From the NCBI GenBank assembly GCA_015660155.1, contig DQLO01000006.1:1-8963 (forward strand): DNA of 8,963 nt. Direction: 5' to 3'. Source of the DNA: Verrucomicrobiota bacterium (GTDB lineage: Bacteria; Verrucomicrobiota; Verrucomicrobiia; Limisphaerales; UBA1100). The number at the start of each line of letters is the position of its first letter. Positions within the stretch are counted from its first letter, which is position 1. The translations under genes were made by a program, and so were the position numbers. Shown piece after piece: positions 1-7,645 of the stretch. The notes under the pieces are model-generated. The model worked only from the letters and a program-made list of their open reading frames with translations. It did not search any database and was not told the DNA's origin.

Positions 1-545
1 TCGTGCGCCGCATGGCCCCGCGCACACAAATGGACGTGCCCGCGCTGGACGCTTTCCTCAACCAATCCCCGCTGCTCGCTCAATACGAAAGCGGCCAACT
101 CACCTCACCGGAGTTTTTCACCGTCGTCCAAAATGAAACCGGCTTCGACGGAACCGAACCCGAATTCGCCGCCTACTTCGAAGACATCTTCACGCCCATC
201 GACGAAATCATCGCGATGCACGCCAAACTCGCCGCGAGCGGTTTGCCCACGTACACCTTTTCCAACACCAACGAAATGGCCGTGCGCCACATCATCCGCG
301 CTTACGATTTCTGGCCCCGTTTCACCGGCCACATCCTCTCGCACGAAGTGCGCGCCCTAAAACCCAACCCAAAAATCTACGAGGTGTTCGAACAAACCAC
401 CGGTTGCCAAGGCAACGAAATCCTCTACCTCGATGACCGACCGGAAAACGTGGCAGCAGCAGCAACCCGGGGATGGCACGCCATCGAGCATCGGGATGCA
501 GAATTCACACGCGAGGCGGTAATGCGCCTTGGCGTGTTGTGTTGA
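1..545 (+). CDS. HAD-superfamily (subfamily IA-like) hydrolase, 5'-truncated by window edge
   Basis: This is the C-terminal part of a haloacid-dehalogenase-like hydrolase, a cytosolic family that is mostly phosphatases acting through an aspartyl-phosphate intermediate. In-frame codons run from position 3 to the TGA at 543-545 (180 residues visible). Counting from the codon at 3, motif II is the Ser in YTFSNTN (about residue 87). Motif III is the Lys in ALKPNP (about 120). Motif IV is the acidic pair in ILYLDDRPENV (about 144-145). The first 70 residues read as a helical cap. Motif I, with the nucleophilic Asp, is absent and must lie upstream of the window. The GTG at 3 and the ATG at 12 are therefore probably internal codons. 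The substrate cannot be told from the sequence. The gene converges with the CII-like gene after a 1-nt gap. Confidence 0.88.
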   Translation, partial: VRRMAPRTQMDVPALDAFLNQSPLLAQYESGQLTSPEFFTVVQNETGFDGTEPEFAAYFEDIFTPIDEIIAMHAKLAASGLPTYTFSNTNEMAVRHIIRAYDFWPRFTGHILSHEVRALKPNPKIYEVFEQTTGCQGNEILYLDDRPENVAAAATRGWHAIEHRDAEFTREAVMRLGVLC

Positions 546-546
546 G

Positions 547-1032
547 TTATTTTTGCATTTTCATTTCGCGGTTGAGTTGCTTGAAGTTCCCCTGCTCGCA
601 GCATTTTACGTAGCCTTCGGCGACGCGTTTTAGTTTTTCCCATTCGCGCCGGATGGCGCGGGCTTCGCGTTGGTTGATTTTGGAATCGGAGGCGGCGCTG
701 GCGACGGTCGAGAGAAGGTCGGCAAATTGTTTGACGACTTTGCTGGTGGCGGGGGCAAGGCGTTGCGGGGTTTTGCCATTGCTGGCGGCGACGGCGTTGC
801 CGACGTAAAAGCCGCCGGTTTGTTCGCATAACCAATGGATGATGCGGGGGTCGCTGGTGGCGTTGTACAGGGCGAGGGCGCGGTCGAGGGGATTGGGAAT
901 GCCGCTGGCAGAGCCGGTGTCGGGTGCCTCGGCCCATTTGTAAACGGTGGAGGGGGAGAGGTGCATTCCATTGGCGATGATTGGGACGGAGGAGTCTTTG
1001 AAAACGCGTTTGAGGAGACGGTGGGATTTCAT
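547..1032 (-). CDS. Small helix-turn-helix protein, phage regulatory CII (CP76)-like
   Basis: The product is 161 residues. Residues 14-34 (ending HLSPSTVYKWAE) read as a helix-turn-helix, followed by a Pro/Gly-rich linker. Next comes a block with NPLDRALALYNAT and DPRIIHWLCEQTGG (about 48-74), then a charged C-terminal helix starting SKINQREARAIRREWEKLK (about 117-136). This order (HTH, then a segment with 'sDPRil..l', then 'dgkI...EA..IR.E') recalls phage regulatory CII proteins of the CP76 type. That similarity is from memory and is not proven. A frame open further upstream would allow a GTG start at 1119, but it would overlap the groEL terminator, so I chose the ATG at 1032. No Shine-Dalgarno site is visible. 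A DNA-binding role is inferred. No other phage gene is nearby, so it is probably a resident regulator. Confidence 0.75.
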   Translation of the reverse strand: MKSHRLLKRVFKDSSVPIIANGMHLSPSTVYKWAEAPDTGSASGIPNPLDRALALYNATSDPRIIHWLCEQTGGFYVGNAVAASNGKTPQRLAPATSKVVKQFADLLSTVASAASDSKINQREARAIRREWEKLKRVAEGYVKCCEQGNFKQLNREMKMQK

Positions 1033-1039
1033 CGCCGGG

Positions 1040-1048
1040 ACTATAGCA
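1040..1048 (-). promoter_or_regulatory. Candidate extended -10 promoter element of the CII-like gene
   Basis: On the minus strand the sequence TGCTATAGT matches an extended -10 element (TGn plus TATAGT, 5 of 6 bases of TATAAT). It ends 7 nt before the ATG at 1032, which would put transcription initiation at or within a base or two of the start codon. No -35 match sits at 16-18 bp, which extended -10 promoters can tolerate. A second -10-like hexamer, TATAAA, lies upstream at 1088-1093 on the same strand and would give a leader of about 50 nt. The choice between the two is open. Confidence 0.35.
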
Positions 1049-1117
1049 AATTTGATTTGGGCTTGGGTACTGTAAAGTTGAGGAAAGTTTATAGTAGGGT
1101 CGGCGGCGTGCGGGCAC

Positions 1118-1146
1118 AAAAAAACGGGACCGGCGAACCGGCCCCG
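1118..1146 (-). terminator. Intrinsic terminator of the chaperone operon (after groEL)
   Basis: Read on the minus strand, a 9-bp GC-rich stem (CGGGGCCGG pairing with CCGGTCCCG, one G-U wobble) closes a TTCG tetraloop and is followed directly by seven T. It lies 22 nt past the groEL stop codon at 1169. There is no matching T-run on the plus strand, so the element is directional and belongs to groEL. It also separates groEL from the CII-like gene, which therefore needs its own promoter. Confidence 0.9.
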
Positions 1147-1168
1147 TTGTGATTATTTTGCCTGTGGT

Positions 1169-2803
<1,635 letters not shown>

Positions 2804-2817
2804 TTAAATAATAGGGG

Positions 2818-3111
2818 TTAGCCGACGATCGCCAGGATGTCGTCCTGGTTCAGGATTTTGTATTCCTTGCCGTCGAGTTTGATTTCAGTTCCGCCGTACT
2901 TGTTGGTCAAGATGATGTCGCCTTTTTTTACTTCAAAGGGAACCTTCTTGCCGTTGTCGTCCGTCTTGCCGGTGCCCAGCGCGATGACTTTGCTTTCCTG
3001 CGGTTTTTCTTTCGCGGAATCGGGGATAATGATTCCGCCCTTTTTCACTTCGGCCTCTTCAACCGGTTCCACAAGGATCCGATCGCCAAGGGGTTTAATC
3101 TTTAGTGCCAT
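2818..3111 (-). CDS. groES: Co-chaperonin GroES (10 kDa, Cpn10)
   Basis: The 97-residue product is the normal length for the heptameric lid of the GroEL chamber. The N-terminal strand [12 protein letters not shown] (5-16) and the C-terminal [17 protein letters not shown] are characteristic. The mobile loop that docks on GroEL spans about 17-36 and holds the hydrophobic contact triplet Ile27-Ile28-Ile29 after Gly25-Gly26. The ATG at 3111 is preceded by an A/C-rich, apparently unstructured leader with no recognisable Shine-Dalgarno site. It lies directly upstream of groEL (26-nt gap) and 69 nt downstream of dnaK on the same strand. No separate promoter and no CIRCE element is visible in that 69-nt gap, so readthrough from dnaK is likely. 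Confidence 0.98.
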   Translation of the reverse strand: MALKIKPLGDRILVEPVEEAEVKKGGIIIPDSAKEKPQESKVIALGTGKTDDNGKKVPFEVKKGDIILTNKYGGTEIKLDGKEYKILNQDDILAIVG

Positions 3112-3150
3112 GGTTTTTCTGTGTTTTGTTGTTTTGGGTTGATGTGATTG

Positions 3151-3182
3151 AAACCCCCCGCGACACTCGCCGCGGGAAATTT
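3151..3182 (-). promoter_or_regulatory. dnaK-groES intergenic hairpin overlapping the dnaK stop codon
   Basis: In the minus-strand transcript, AAAUUUCCCGCG pairs with CGCGGGGGGUUU across an 8-nt loop: a 12-bp stem of six C-G or G-C pairs, three U-G wobbles and three A-U pairs. The plus-strand RNA could not form the middle three pairs (C opposite A), so the full structure is specific to the operon transcript. It takes in two bases of the dnaK stop codon (3181-3182). Only three U follow the stem, so it looks like a leaky terminator, an attenuator, or an mRNA end-protecting or processing hairpin, not a full terminator. Confidence 0.65.
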
Positions 3183-5106
3183 ATGCCTTCTCTTCTTCAA
3201 CGACCTCGGCGTCGACCACCGGGCCCTCGTCCTTTTTCTCAGAATCTCCGCCGGCGGCAGGTTGCCCGCTTTCGGCTTGCTCAGCCTCAGTGGTGGCTTT
3301 GTAAACCTCACCGGCCGCCGCTTGCACGGCTTCCTGTAATTTTTCGTTGGCGGACTTGATAGCTTCCTTGTCGTCGCCCTTCAAATTTTCTTTCAATTCT
3401 TCCGTGGCTTTTTCGAGATTAGCCTTGGTGTCGTCAGAAAGTTTGTCGCCATTTTCTTTCAGTAATTTTTCAGCAGCGTACACGCCGGTATCCGCTTCAT
3501 TGCGAGCTTCCACCTGCTCTTGCCGTTGCTTGTCGGCGTCGGCGTTTTCTTCCGCCTCGCGCTTCATGCGCTCAATTTCGTCATCCGAAAGACCGCTGGA
3601 ATCCTTGATGGTGATTTTCTGTTCCTTGCCGGTATTTTTATCTTTGGCGCTCACGTGTAAAATGCCGTTGGCGTCGATATCGAAACTCACTTCAATCTGC
3701 GGCATTCCGCGCGGGGCGGAGTCGATGCCGTCCAGCTTGAAGTTGCCGAGCTTTTTATTGTCAGTCGCCATCGGGCGTTCGCCTTGGAACACCACCACAT
3801 CCACCGCCGGTTGATTGTCCGCCGCAGTCGAGAAAACATTGGATTTCTTCGCCGGCACCGTGGTGTTGCGGTCGATGAGCTTGGTGAAAATGCCGCCCTC
3901 GGTTTCGATGCCGAGCGAAAGCGGCGTCACGTCCAGCAACAACACGCTGTCCAAACCCTCGTCTTTATTCAGCACGCCACCCTGAATCGCCGCGCCGATG
4001 GCCACGACTTCGTCGGGGTTCACGCCTTGATTCGGTTGTTTGCCGAGCAACGCCTTGGCGGTATCCACCACGCGGGGCATACGAGTCATGCCGCCGACGA
4101 GCACGAGTTCGTCGATTTCGCCAGAGCTGAGTTCCGCATCGCGCATACACGCCTTCACCGGTGCGGTGGTGCGCTCGAATAAATCGTCCGTGAGCTGTTC
4201 CAGCTTCGCGCGGGTAAGTTCCACCTTGATGTGCTTCGGCCCGGATTGATCGGCCGTAATGAACGGCAAACTGATTTCGTAAGTCTGCGTGCTGGACAGA
4301 GCAATCTTCGCCTTCTCGGCTTCTTCCTTGATGCGCTGCATGGCGTCGGCTTGGCCGGTGAGGTCGATGCTGCTGTCGCTCTTAAATTCTGCCACCACCC
4401 AGTCGATGATCGCGTTGTCCCAATCGTCGCCGCCGAGATGGGTGTCGCCGTTGGTGGCCTTCACCTCAAACACTTTGTCGCCGATTTCCAAAATCGAAAT
4501 ATCAAACGTGCCGCCGCCTAAATCGTAAACGGCAATTTTCTCTTCGTTCTTTTTATCAAGCCCATACGCCAGCGAAGCGGCGGTGGGTTCGTTGATGATC
4601 CGCAACACCTCAAGGCCGGCGATCTTGCCGGCGTCCTTGGTGGCTTGCCGTTGGGTGTCATTGAAATACGCCGGCACGGTAATGACCGCTTGCGTGATGG
4701 TCTCGCCCAAACGCATCTCCGCATCCGCCTTCAGTTTGGCGAGCACCATCGAGGCCAGCTCTTGCGGGCTGTACGTTTTCTTTTCGCCGTCCACTTCCAC
4801 TTCAATCGCGGCGTCGCCGTTATTGCCGGAAACCACTTTGTACGGCATCCGTTTGGATTCCTCTTTCACCTCAACGAACTTGCGCCCAATGAAACGCTTG
4901 GCGGAGTAAATCGTGTTGCTCGGATTGGTCACCGCCTGCCGCTTCGCCGCATCGCCCACCAACCGTTCGCCGCCCTTGCCAAACGCCACCACCGAAGGCG
5001 TCGTGCGCTTGCCCTCCGAATTCTCCAGCACCGTCGCCTCCCCGGCGTCCATCACGGACATGCAGGAATTCGTCGTGCCCAAATCAATGCCTAATATCTT
5101 CGCCAT
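3181..5106 (-). CDS. dnaK: Molecular chaperone DnaK (Hsp70)
   Basis: The 641-residue product matches the usual length of bacterial DnaK, the ATP-dependent cytosolic Hsp70 that binds exposed hydrophobic segments with DnaJ and GrpE. The nucleotide-binding domain shows IDLGTTNS (7-14), Lys70, PAYFND (145-150), [11 protein letters not shown] (194-204) with the autophosphorylation-type Thr200, and the adenosine motif LVGGMTRMP (336-344). The interdomain linker [12 protein letters not shown] is at 388-399. The substrate-binding beta domain and helical lid follow, and the acidic tail ends [12 protein letters not shown]. The frame is open to an ATG at 5145, but homology and the GGAG site place the start at 5106. 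It is the first gene of a block with groES and groEL. Its usual partners grpE, dnaJ and hrcA are not in this window. Confidence 0.98.
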   Translation of the reverse strand: MAKILGIDLGTTNSCMSVMDAGEATVLENSEGKRTTPSVVAFGKGGERLVGDAAKRQAVTNPSNTIYSAKRFIGRKFVEVKEESKRMPYKVVSGNNGDAAIEVEVDGEKKTYSPQELASMVLAKLKADAEMRLGETITQAVITVPAYFNDTQRQATKDAGKIAGLEVLRIINEPTAASLAYGLDKKNEEKIAVYDLGGGTFDISILEIGDKVFEVKATNGDTHLGGDDWDNAIIDWVVAEFKSDSSIDLTGQADAMQRIKEEAEKAKIALSSTQTYEISLPFITADQSGPKHIKVELTRAKLEQLTDDLFERTTAPVKACMRDAELSSGEIDELVLVGGMTRMPRVVDTAKALLGKQPNQGVNPDEVVAIGAAIQGGVLNKDEGLDSVLLLDVTPLSLGIETEGGIFTKLIDRNTTVPAKKSNVFSTAADNQPAVDVVVFQGERPMATDNKKLGNFKLDGIDSAPRGMPQIEVSFDIDANGILHVSAKDKNTGKEQKITIKDSSGLSDDEIERMKREAEENADADKQRQEQVEARNEADTGVYAAEKLLKENGDKLSDDTKANLEKATEELKENLKGDDKEAIKSANEKLQEAVQAAAGEVYKATTEAEQAESGQPAAGGDSEKKDEGPVVDAEVVEEEKA

Positions 5107-5114
5107 AAAATAGT

Positions 5115-5118
5115 CTCC
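5115..5118 (-). promoter_or_regulatory. Shine-Dalgarno site fixing the dnaK start
   Basis: GGAG (within TTTGGAGAC) on the minus strand lies 8 nt before the ATG at 5106. It is the clearest ribosome binding site in the chaperone cluster. It supports the start giving [12 protein letters not shown] over the in-frame ATG at 5145. Confidence 0.8.
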
Positions 5119-5123
5119 AAATC

Positions 5124-5152
5124 GCTTTCCACTGTGCCACTGCACGGAAAGC
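5124..5152 (-). promoter_or_regulatory. Stem-loop in the dnaK leader
   Basis: On the minus strand, GCTTTCC and GGAAAGC form a 7-bp outer stem. An inner GTGC/GCAC 4-bp stem closes an AGTG loop, with a 3-nt AGT bulge between the stems on the 3' side. The structure ends 5 nt before the GGAG site and 17 nt before the dnaK ATG. A -10-like TATAGA sits just upstream at 5157-5162, though without a matching -35. If it is used, this hairpin would be at the very 5' end of the mRNA. It could stabilise the transcript or modulate initiation. It does not itself cover the ribosome binding site. Confidence 0.55.
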
Positions 5153-5231
5153 CAACTCTATAAAGCAAAACCTATGCCATTCATTTTTCCCCAAAAAACA
5201 GGGTAAACTCTCAAAACACCCCCAACAATCA

Positions 5232-5246
5232 GTGCCACAATGGCAC
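5232..5246. promoter_or_regulatory. Perfect 6-3-6 dyad in the dnaK / LolA-like divergent region
   Basis: GTGCCA-CAA-TGGCAC is a perfect inverted repeat with a 3-bp spacer. It lies 125 bp upstream of the dnaK ATG and 96 bp upstream of the LolA-like ATG. The heptamer GTGCCAC recurs once at 5134-5140, inside the dnaK leader hairpin. It does not match CIRCE (TTAGCACTC-N9-GAGTGCTAA). It has the size and symmetry of a dimeric regulator site, but no regulator can be assigned. Confidence 0.4.
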
Positions 5247-5327
5247 AGTTGCGCCAATTGAAACCCAGTGGATGTCACACCAACAACCTTGCCTTGCGAG
5301 AAGCGTGGGGTGGGTTTAACTTGTGGC

Positions 5328-5334
5328 GAGAGGT
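5328..5334 (+). promoter_or_regulatory. Ribosome binding site of the LolA-like gene
   Basis: GAGAGGT contains an AGAGG core ending 9 nt before the ATG at 5343. The frame is open back to an ATG at 5268, but only the 5343 start gives a proper signal peptide at the N-terminus, so this site decides the start. Confidence 0.65.
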
Positions 5335-5342
5335 CACAAGCT

Positions 5343-6080
5343 ATGAAACGATTTATCTTTTTCTTAATTATCACCTCCATGGTGCAGGCGGCCGACAAGG
5401 GGAAGCCATTGCCGCCGGTGCCCGCGGATGTCGCCGGGCAAAAGACGATGGGCGTGGCGTTGGCGGAAAGTTTGCGCGGGATGCGGTTGGTGAACCAAGA
5501 GGAAATCAAAGGCAACCTCCGCATTCGCAAGCCGCGCGGCAAACGCGAGAATGTGCCGGTGACCTTTCGCGCCAAAGCCGATGGCGCAGCGCAGGTGGAA
5601 ATATTTGAAACCGCCAAAGGCACTTTGCAAATCCGCAAGACACCGAACAAACCCAACGAGTATTTTTTCAAAGCACCCGGTGCAAAGGTGGGAAAGAAAA
5701 TGGAAGGCGAACAACTGAACCAAATTTTCGCCGGATCTGATTTCACCTTGGGCGATTTAGGGCTGGAATTTTTGCAATGGCCCAACCAACAAGTGATTGG
5801 TCGCGCGTCGCGTTTGCGTGAAACGTGCAACATCCTTTTGAGCAAACCGGCGAAGGTGTTGCCCGGCGGTTACAGTCACGTGAAGTGTTGGGTGGAAATT
5901 CACAACCGCGCGTTGCTTTGCGTGGAGGCGTATCGCGGGGGGAAGCGGGTGAAATTGTTTCAGGCCAAGTCGTTCAAAAAATTTGAGGGCGAGTGGCAGT
6001 TGCGTGAGTTGGAGCTGCGCAATGACGTGACCGATGCGCGCACCCAAATCCAATTCGACCTGCGCGCGCCGCGTAAGTGA
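5343..6080 (+). CDS. LolA-like outer-membrane lipoprotein-sorting family protein
   Basis: The 245-residue product starts with a signal peptide (MKRFIFFLIITSMVQA, likely cut after Ala16) and should be periplasmic. The mature part reads as alternating beta strands. The segment GSDFTLGDLGLEF (131-143) and the following RETCNILLSKP...KCWVEI pattern (about 159-186) resemble the LolA-like beta-half-barrel family (outer membrane lipoprotein-sorting, PF17131/COG2834 type). The last strand reads TQIQFDLR. Such proteins bind lipid or lipoprotein acyl chains in a hydrophobic cavity. The specific cargo here is unknown, and it is not necessarily the canonical LolA. Cys162, Cys182 and Cys193 could form a disulfide. 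It is divergent from dnaK. Its stop overlaps the start of the TPR protein gene (TGATG), implying translational coupling. Confidence 0.75.
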   Translation: MKRFIFFLIITSMVQAADKGKPLPPVPADVAGQKTMGVALAESLRGMRLVNQEEIKGNLRIRKPRGKRENVPVTFRAKADGAAQVEIFETAKGTLQIRKTPNKPNEYFFKAPGAKVGKKMEGEQLNQIFAGSDFTLGDLGLEFLQWPNQQVIGRASRLRETCNILLSKPAKVLPGGYSHVKCWVEIHNRALLCVEAYRGGKRVKLFQAKSFKKFEGEWQLRELELRNDVTDARTQIQFDLRAPRK

Positions 6081-7102
6081 TGGGCTGGGTTTGTCTTTTA
6101 TCCGTGGTGGGCGGCGTGGCGCTGTTTGTCGGCGCGACTTTTCTCAACCACCATCGCCAGCAAAAAAACGAACACGATCCGGTGGGGCCGATGGTGTTCA
6201 AGGTGGGGGCCTCGGTGTTGATGCTCATTATTTTCTTCGCTTGTACCAGCATGGGCAAAGTTGGAATGTTGTTGGCAATTGTTCCCGGAGTGTTGTTGGG
6301 CTTTATTTGGATCAGAAGTGTTTCTGATTTGTTTATGGGCGGCGTGATGAATTGGATGACCGGTGAAGGCGAAGAAATCGAGCCAAAGCCCTATTATTCC
6401 GTGGCGGAAACCAAGCGCCATCGCGGCGATCCGGAAGGGGCGATTGTGGAAATTGAGGATCAACTCACGCGTTTCCCCGGCGATTTTGAGGGCCAAATGC
6501 TGATGGCGGAAATCCAAGTGGAAACGCTCAAGGACTTCCCAGCCTCCGCCGCCACCTTGCGCACGATCTTCGCGCAGGACCATCACGCCATTGGTCAGCT
6601 CACTCGCGCCATGAATACGCTGGCGGATTGGCAGTTAAAATACGCGGAAGACAAGGATGCCGCGCGTGCTACGTTGCGGGGCATTTTGCAACGCTTCCCG
6701 AACACCGGCGCGGAACTGCTTACCGCCCAACGCCTCGCGCGGATGGATGCCTTCATCGAATACAATGACTCGCGCGATGCAGGCCAAGTGGTGAGCGATT
6801 GCCTCAAGCAACTGGAGGAACATCCGCTGGACAACGACACGCGCGAAAAATTGGCGTGCGTTTATTTTGAGCGCTACGATCAACCCAAGCGCGCGTGGGA
6901 AGAACTCAACACGTTAATTCAGCGCCCCTTCCAACAAACGCGTGACGTGTGCCGTTGGCTGAACATGGCGGCGGACTGGCACGTGAAGCTGGATAACATC
7001 GCGGGCGCGCGCGCGGCGATGCAGCAAGTCATTGCGCTCTTTCCCAACACCGCGCTCGCCGAAGCGGCGGGCACGCGGCTTACAAAATGGAAAGATCGCT
7101 AG
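6080..7102 (+). CDS. Membrane-anchored TPR-like repeat protein of unknown function
   Basis: The 340-residue product has three hydrophobic segments near the N-terminus (about 3-22, 42-56 and 60-78). A long alpha-helical region follows (about 105-335) with TPR-like spacing. Repeated units carry the 'A...l...l..fP' pattern, for example AIVEIEDQLTRFPGDFEG, AARATLRGILQRFPNTGAE and AAMQQVIALFPNTALAE. TPR arrays usually mediate protein-protein contacts. I cannot name a partner. The ATG at 6080 shares its A with the TGA of the LolA-like gene. An alternative GTG one codon earlier (6077) is possible. There is no independent ribosome binding site, so translation probably depends on the upstream gene and the two may act together at the envelope. 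It ends 5 nt from the convergent lipoprotein gene. Confidence 0.8.
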   Translation: MGWVCLLSVVGGVALFVGATFLNHHRQQKNEHDPVGPMVFKVGASVLMLIIFFACTSMGKVGMLLAIVPGVLLGFIWIRSVSDLFMGGVMNWMTGEGEEIEPKPYYSVAETKRHRGDPEGAIVEIEDQLTRFPGDFEGQMLMAEIQVETLKDFPASAATLRTIFAQDHHAIGQLTRAMNTLADWQLKYAEDKDAARATLRGILQRFPNTGAELLTAQRLARMDAFIEYNDSRDAGQVVSDCLKQLEEHPLDNDTREKLACVYFERYDQPKRAWEELNTLIQRPFQQTRDVCRWLNMAADWHVKLDNIAGARAAMQQVIALFPNTALAEAAGTRLTKWKDR

Positions 7103-7107
7103 CTCAA

Positions 7108-7533
7108 TCAGTTGCTCACGGCCGCGGCGGTCGGGCGGGTGTACGTGCCGAGCTGCGCCACGGTCATGGACATCAGCCGGTTGGCCAATGCGAGATCTGG
7201 GTTGCGCCATTTGGTGCGCACCTGAAACGTGATCAGCGAAATGTCCGGCGACTCCGGATCGGTTTGCACTTTCACCCAAACGTAACGTTCATTCACGCGG
7301 GCGGTCACGGTGTTTTTCGTGGCTTCGATCGACGTGATCGTGCCTTCCAGCGCCAACACTTCCTGTACCGCCTGCATCGCCTGAGCCGGCGGCCAGTTGG
7401 GGCGGAGTTGGAATGCGTCCGAGCGGCCGGGGATCATCGTGAGATTCGATTTGCCGTCTTGGGTGGTGAAACAGCCGGTCAGAAATGTCATTGCCAAACC
7501 AGCCACAATAATGGAGTTCTTCAGTGTCCTCAT
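7108..7533 (-). CDS. Small predicted lipoprotein of unknown function
   Basis: The 141-residue product has a type II signal peptide: Arg2/Lys5, a hydrophobic core, then the lipobox L-T-G-C with Cys21 as the lipidation site. The residue after Cys is Phe, not Asp, which by the enterobacterial Lol rule would favour the outer membrane. The mature domain has an alpha/beta pattern: a helix AQAMQAVQEVLALEG, strands TITSIEA, NTVTARV and YVWVKVQ, then a C-terminal helix LALANRLMSMTVAQLG. This loosely recalls small DUF3568-type lipoproteins, but I do not assign it. The frame is open upstream as far as 8145, but that extension is antisense to the dehydrogenase-like gene. The ATG at 7533 is the start that puts the signal peptide at the N-terminus. 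No clear Shine-Dalgarno site is visible. Confidence 0.75.
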   Translation of the reverse strand: MRTLKNSIIVAGLAMTFLTGCFTTQDGKSNLTMIPGRSDAFQLRPNWPPAQAMQAVQEVLALEGTITSIEATKNTVTARVNERYVWVKVQTDPESPDISLITFQVRTKWRNPDLALANRLMSMTVAQLGTYTRPTAAAVSN

Positions 7534-7563
7534 TGGACGGCCAGTGAAAGGCGGAGCGAAATT

Positions 7564-7594
7564 TTGAACAAGTGCGAATGATTCACAATCTAAT
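7564..7594 (+). promoter_or_regulatory. Weak candidate promoter for the dehydrogenase-like gene
   Basis: In the 112-bp divergent gap between the lipoprotein and dehydrogenase-like genes, TTGAAC (7564-7569) and TCTAAT (7589-7594, 5 of 6 bases of TATAAT) are separated by 19 bp. The spacing is longer than ideal and the -35 match is only partial. I see no dyad or terminator in this gap. Confidence 0.25.
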
Positions 7595-7645
7595 CGCGTC
7601 TTGTCAGTAAGTGCCGCGCCCAGTACGGTGCGCCGCTTTTGGAAT

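Noticed and set aside
1033..1119. A longer N-terminus for the CII-like protein starting at the GTG at 1119
   Set aside because: It would run into the T-tract of the groEL terminator and adds a segment with no helix-turn-helix character.
3784..4182. Antisense open frames opposite dnaK, this one and others at 3347-3814, 4231-4521 and 4645-5094
   Set aside because: They are mirrors of dnaK codon usage, with no ribosome binding sites or recognisable domains.
5241..5252. A sigma-54-like TGGCAC...TTGC on the plus strand
   Set aside because: The GG and GC dinucleotides are 9 bp apart instead of the required 12, so it cannot be a -24/-12 promoter.
5107..5342. CIRCE or sigma-32 heat-shock promoter upstream of dnaK
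   Set aside because: No TTAGCACTC-N9-GAGTGCTAA and no CTTGAAA/CCCCAT pair at proper spacing was found on either strand. Only the unrelated GTGCCA dyad is present.
5084..5845. A 253-codon minus-strand frame spanning the dnaK start, the intergenic region and part of the LolA-like gene
   Set aside because: It overlaps two well-supported genes in the wrong frame or strand, and its translation is low-complexity and unrecognisable.
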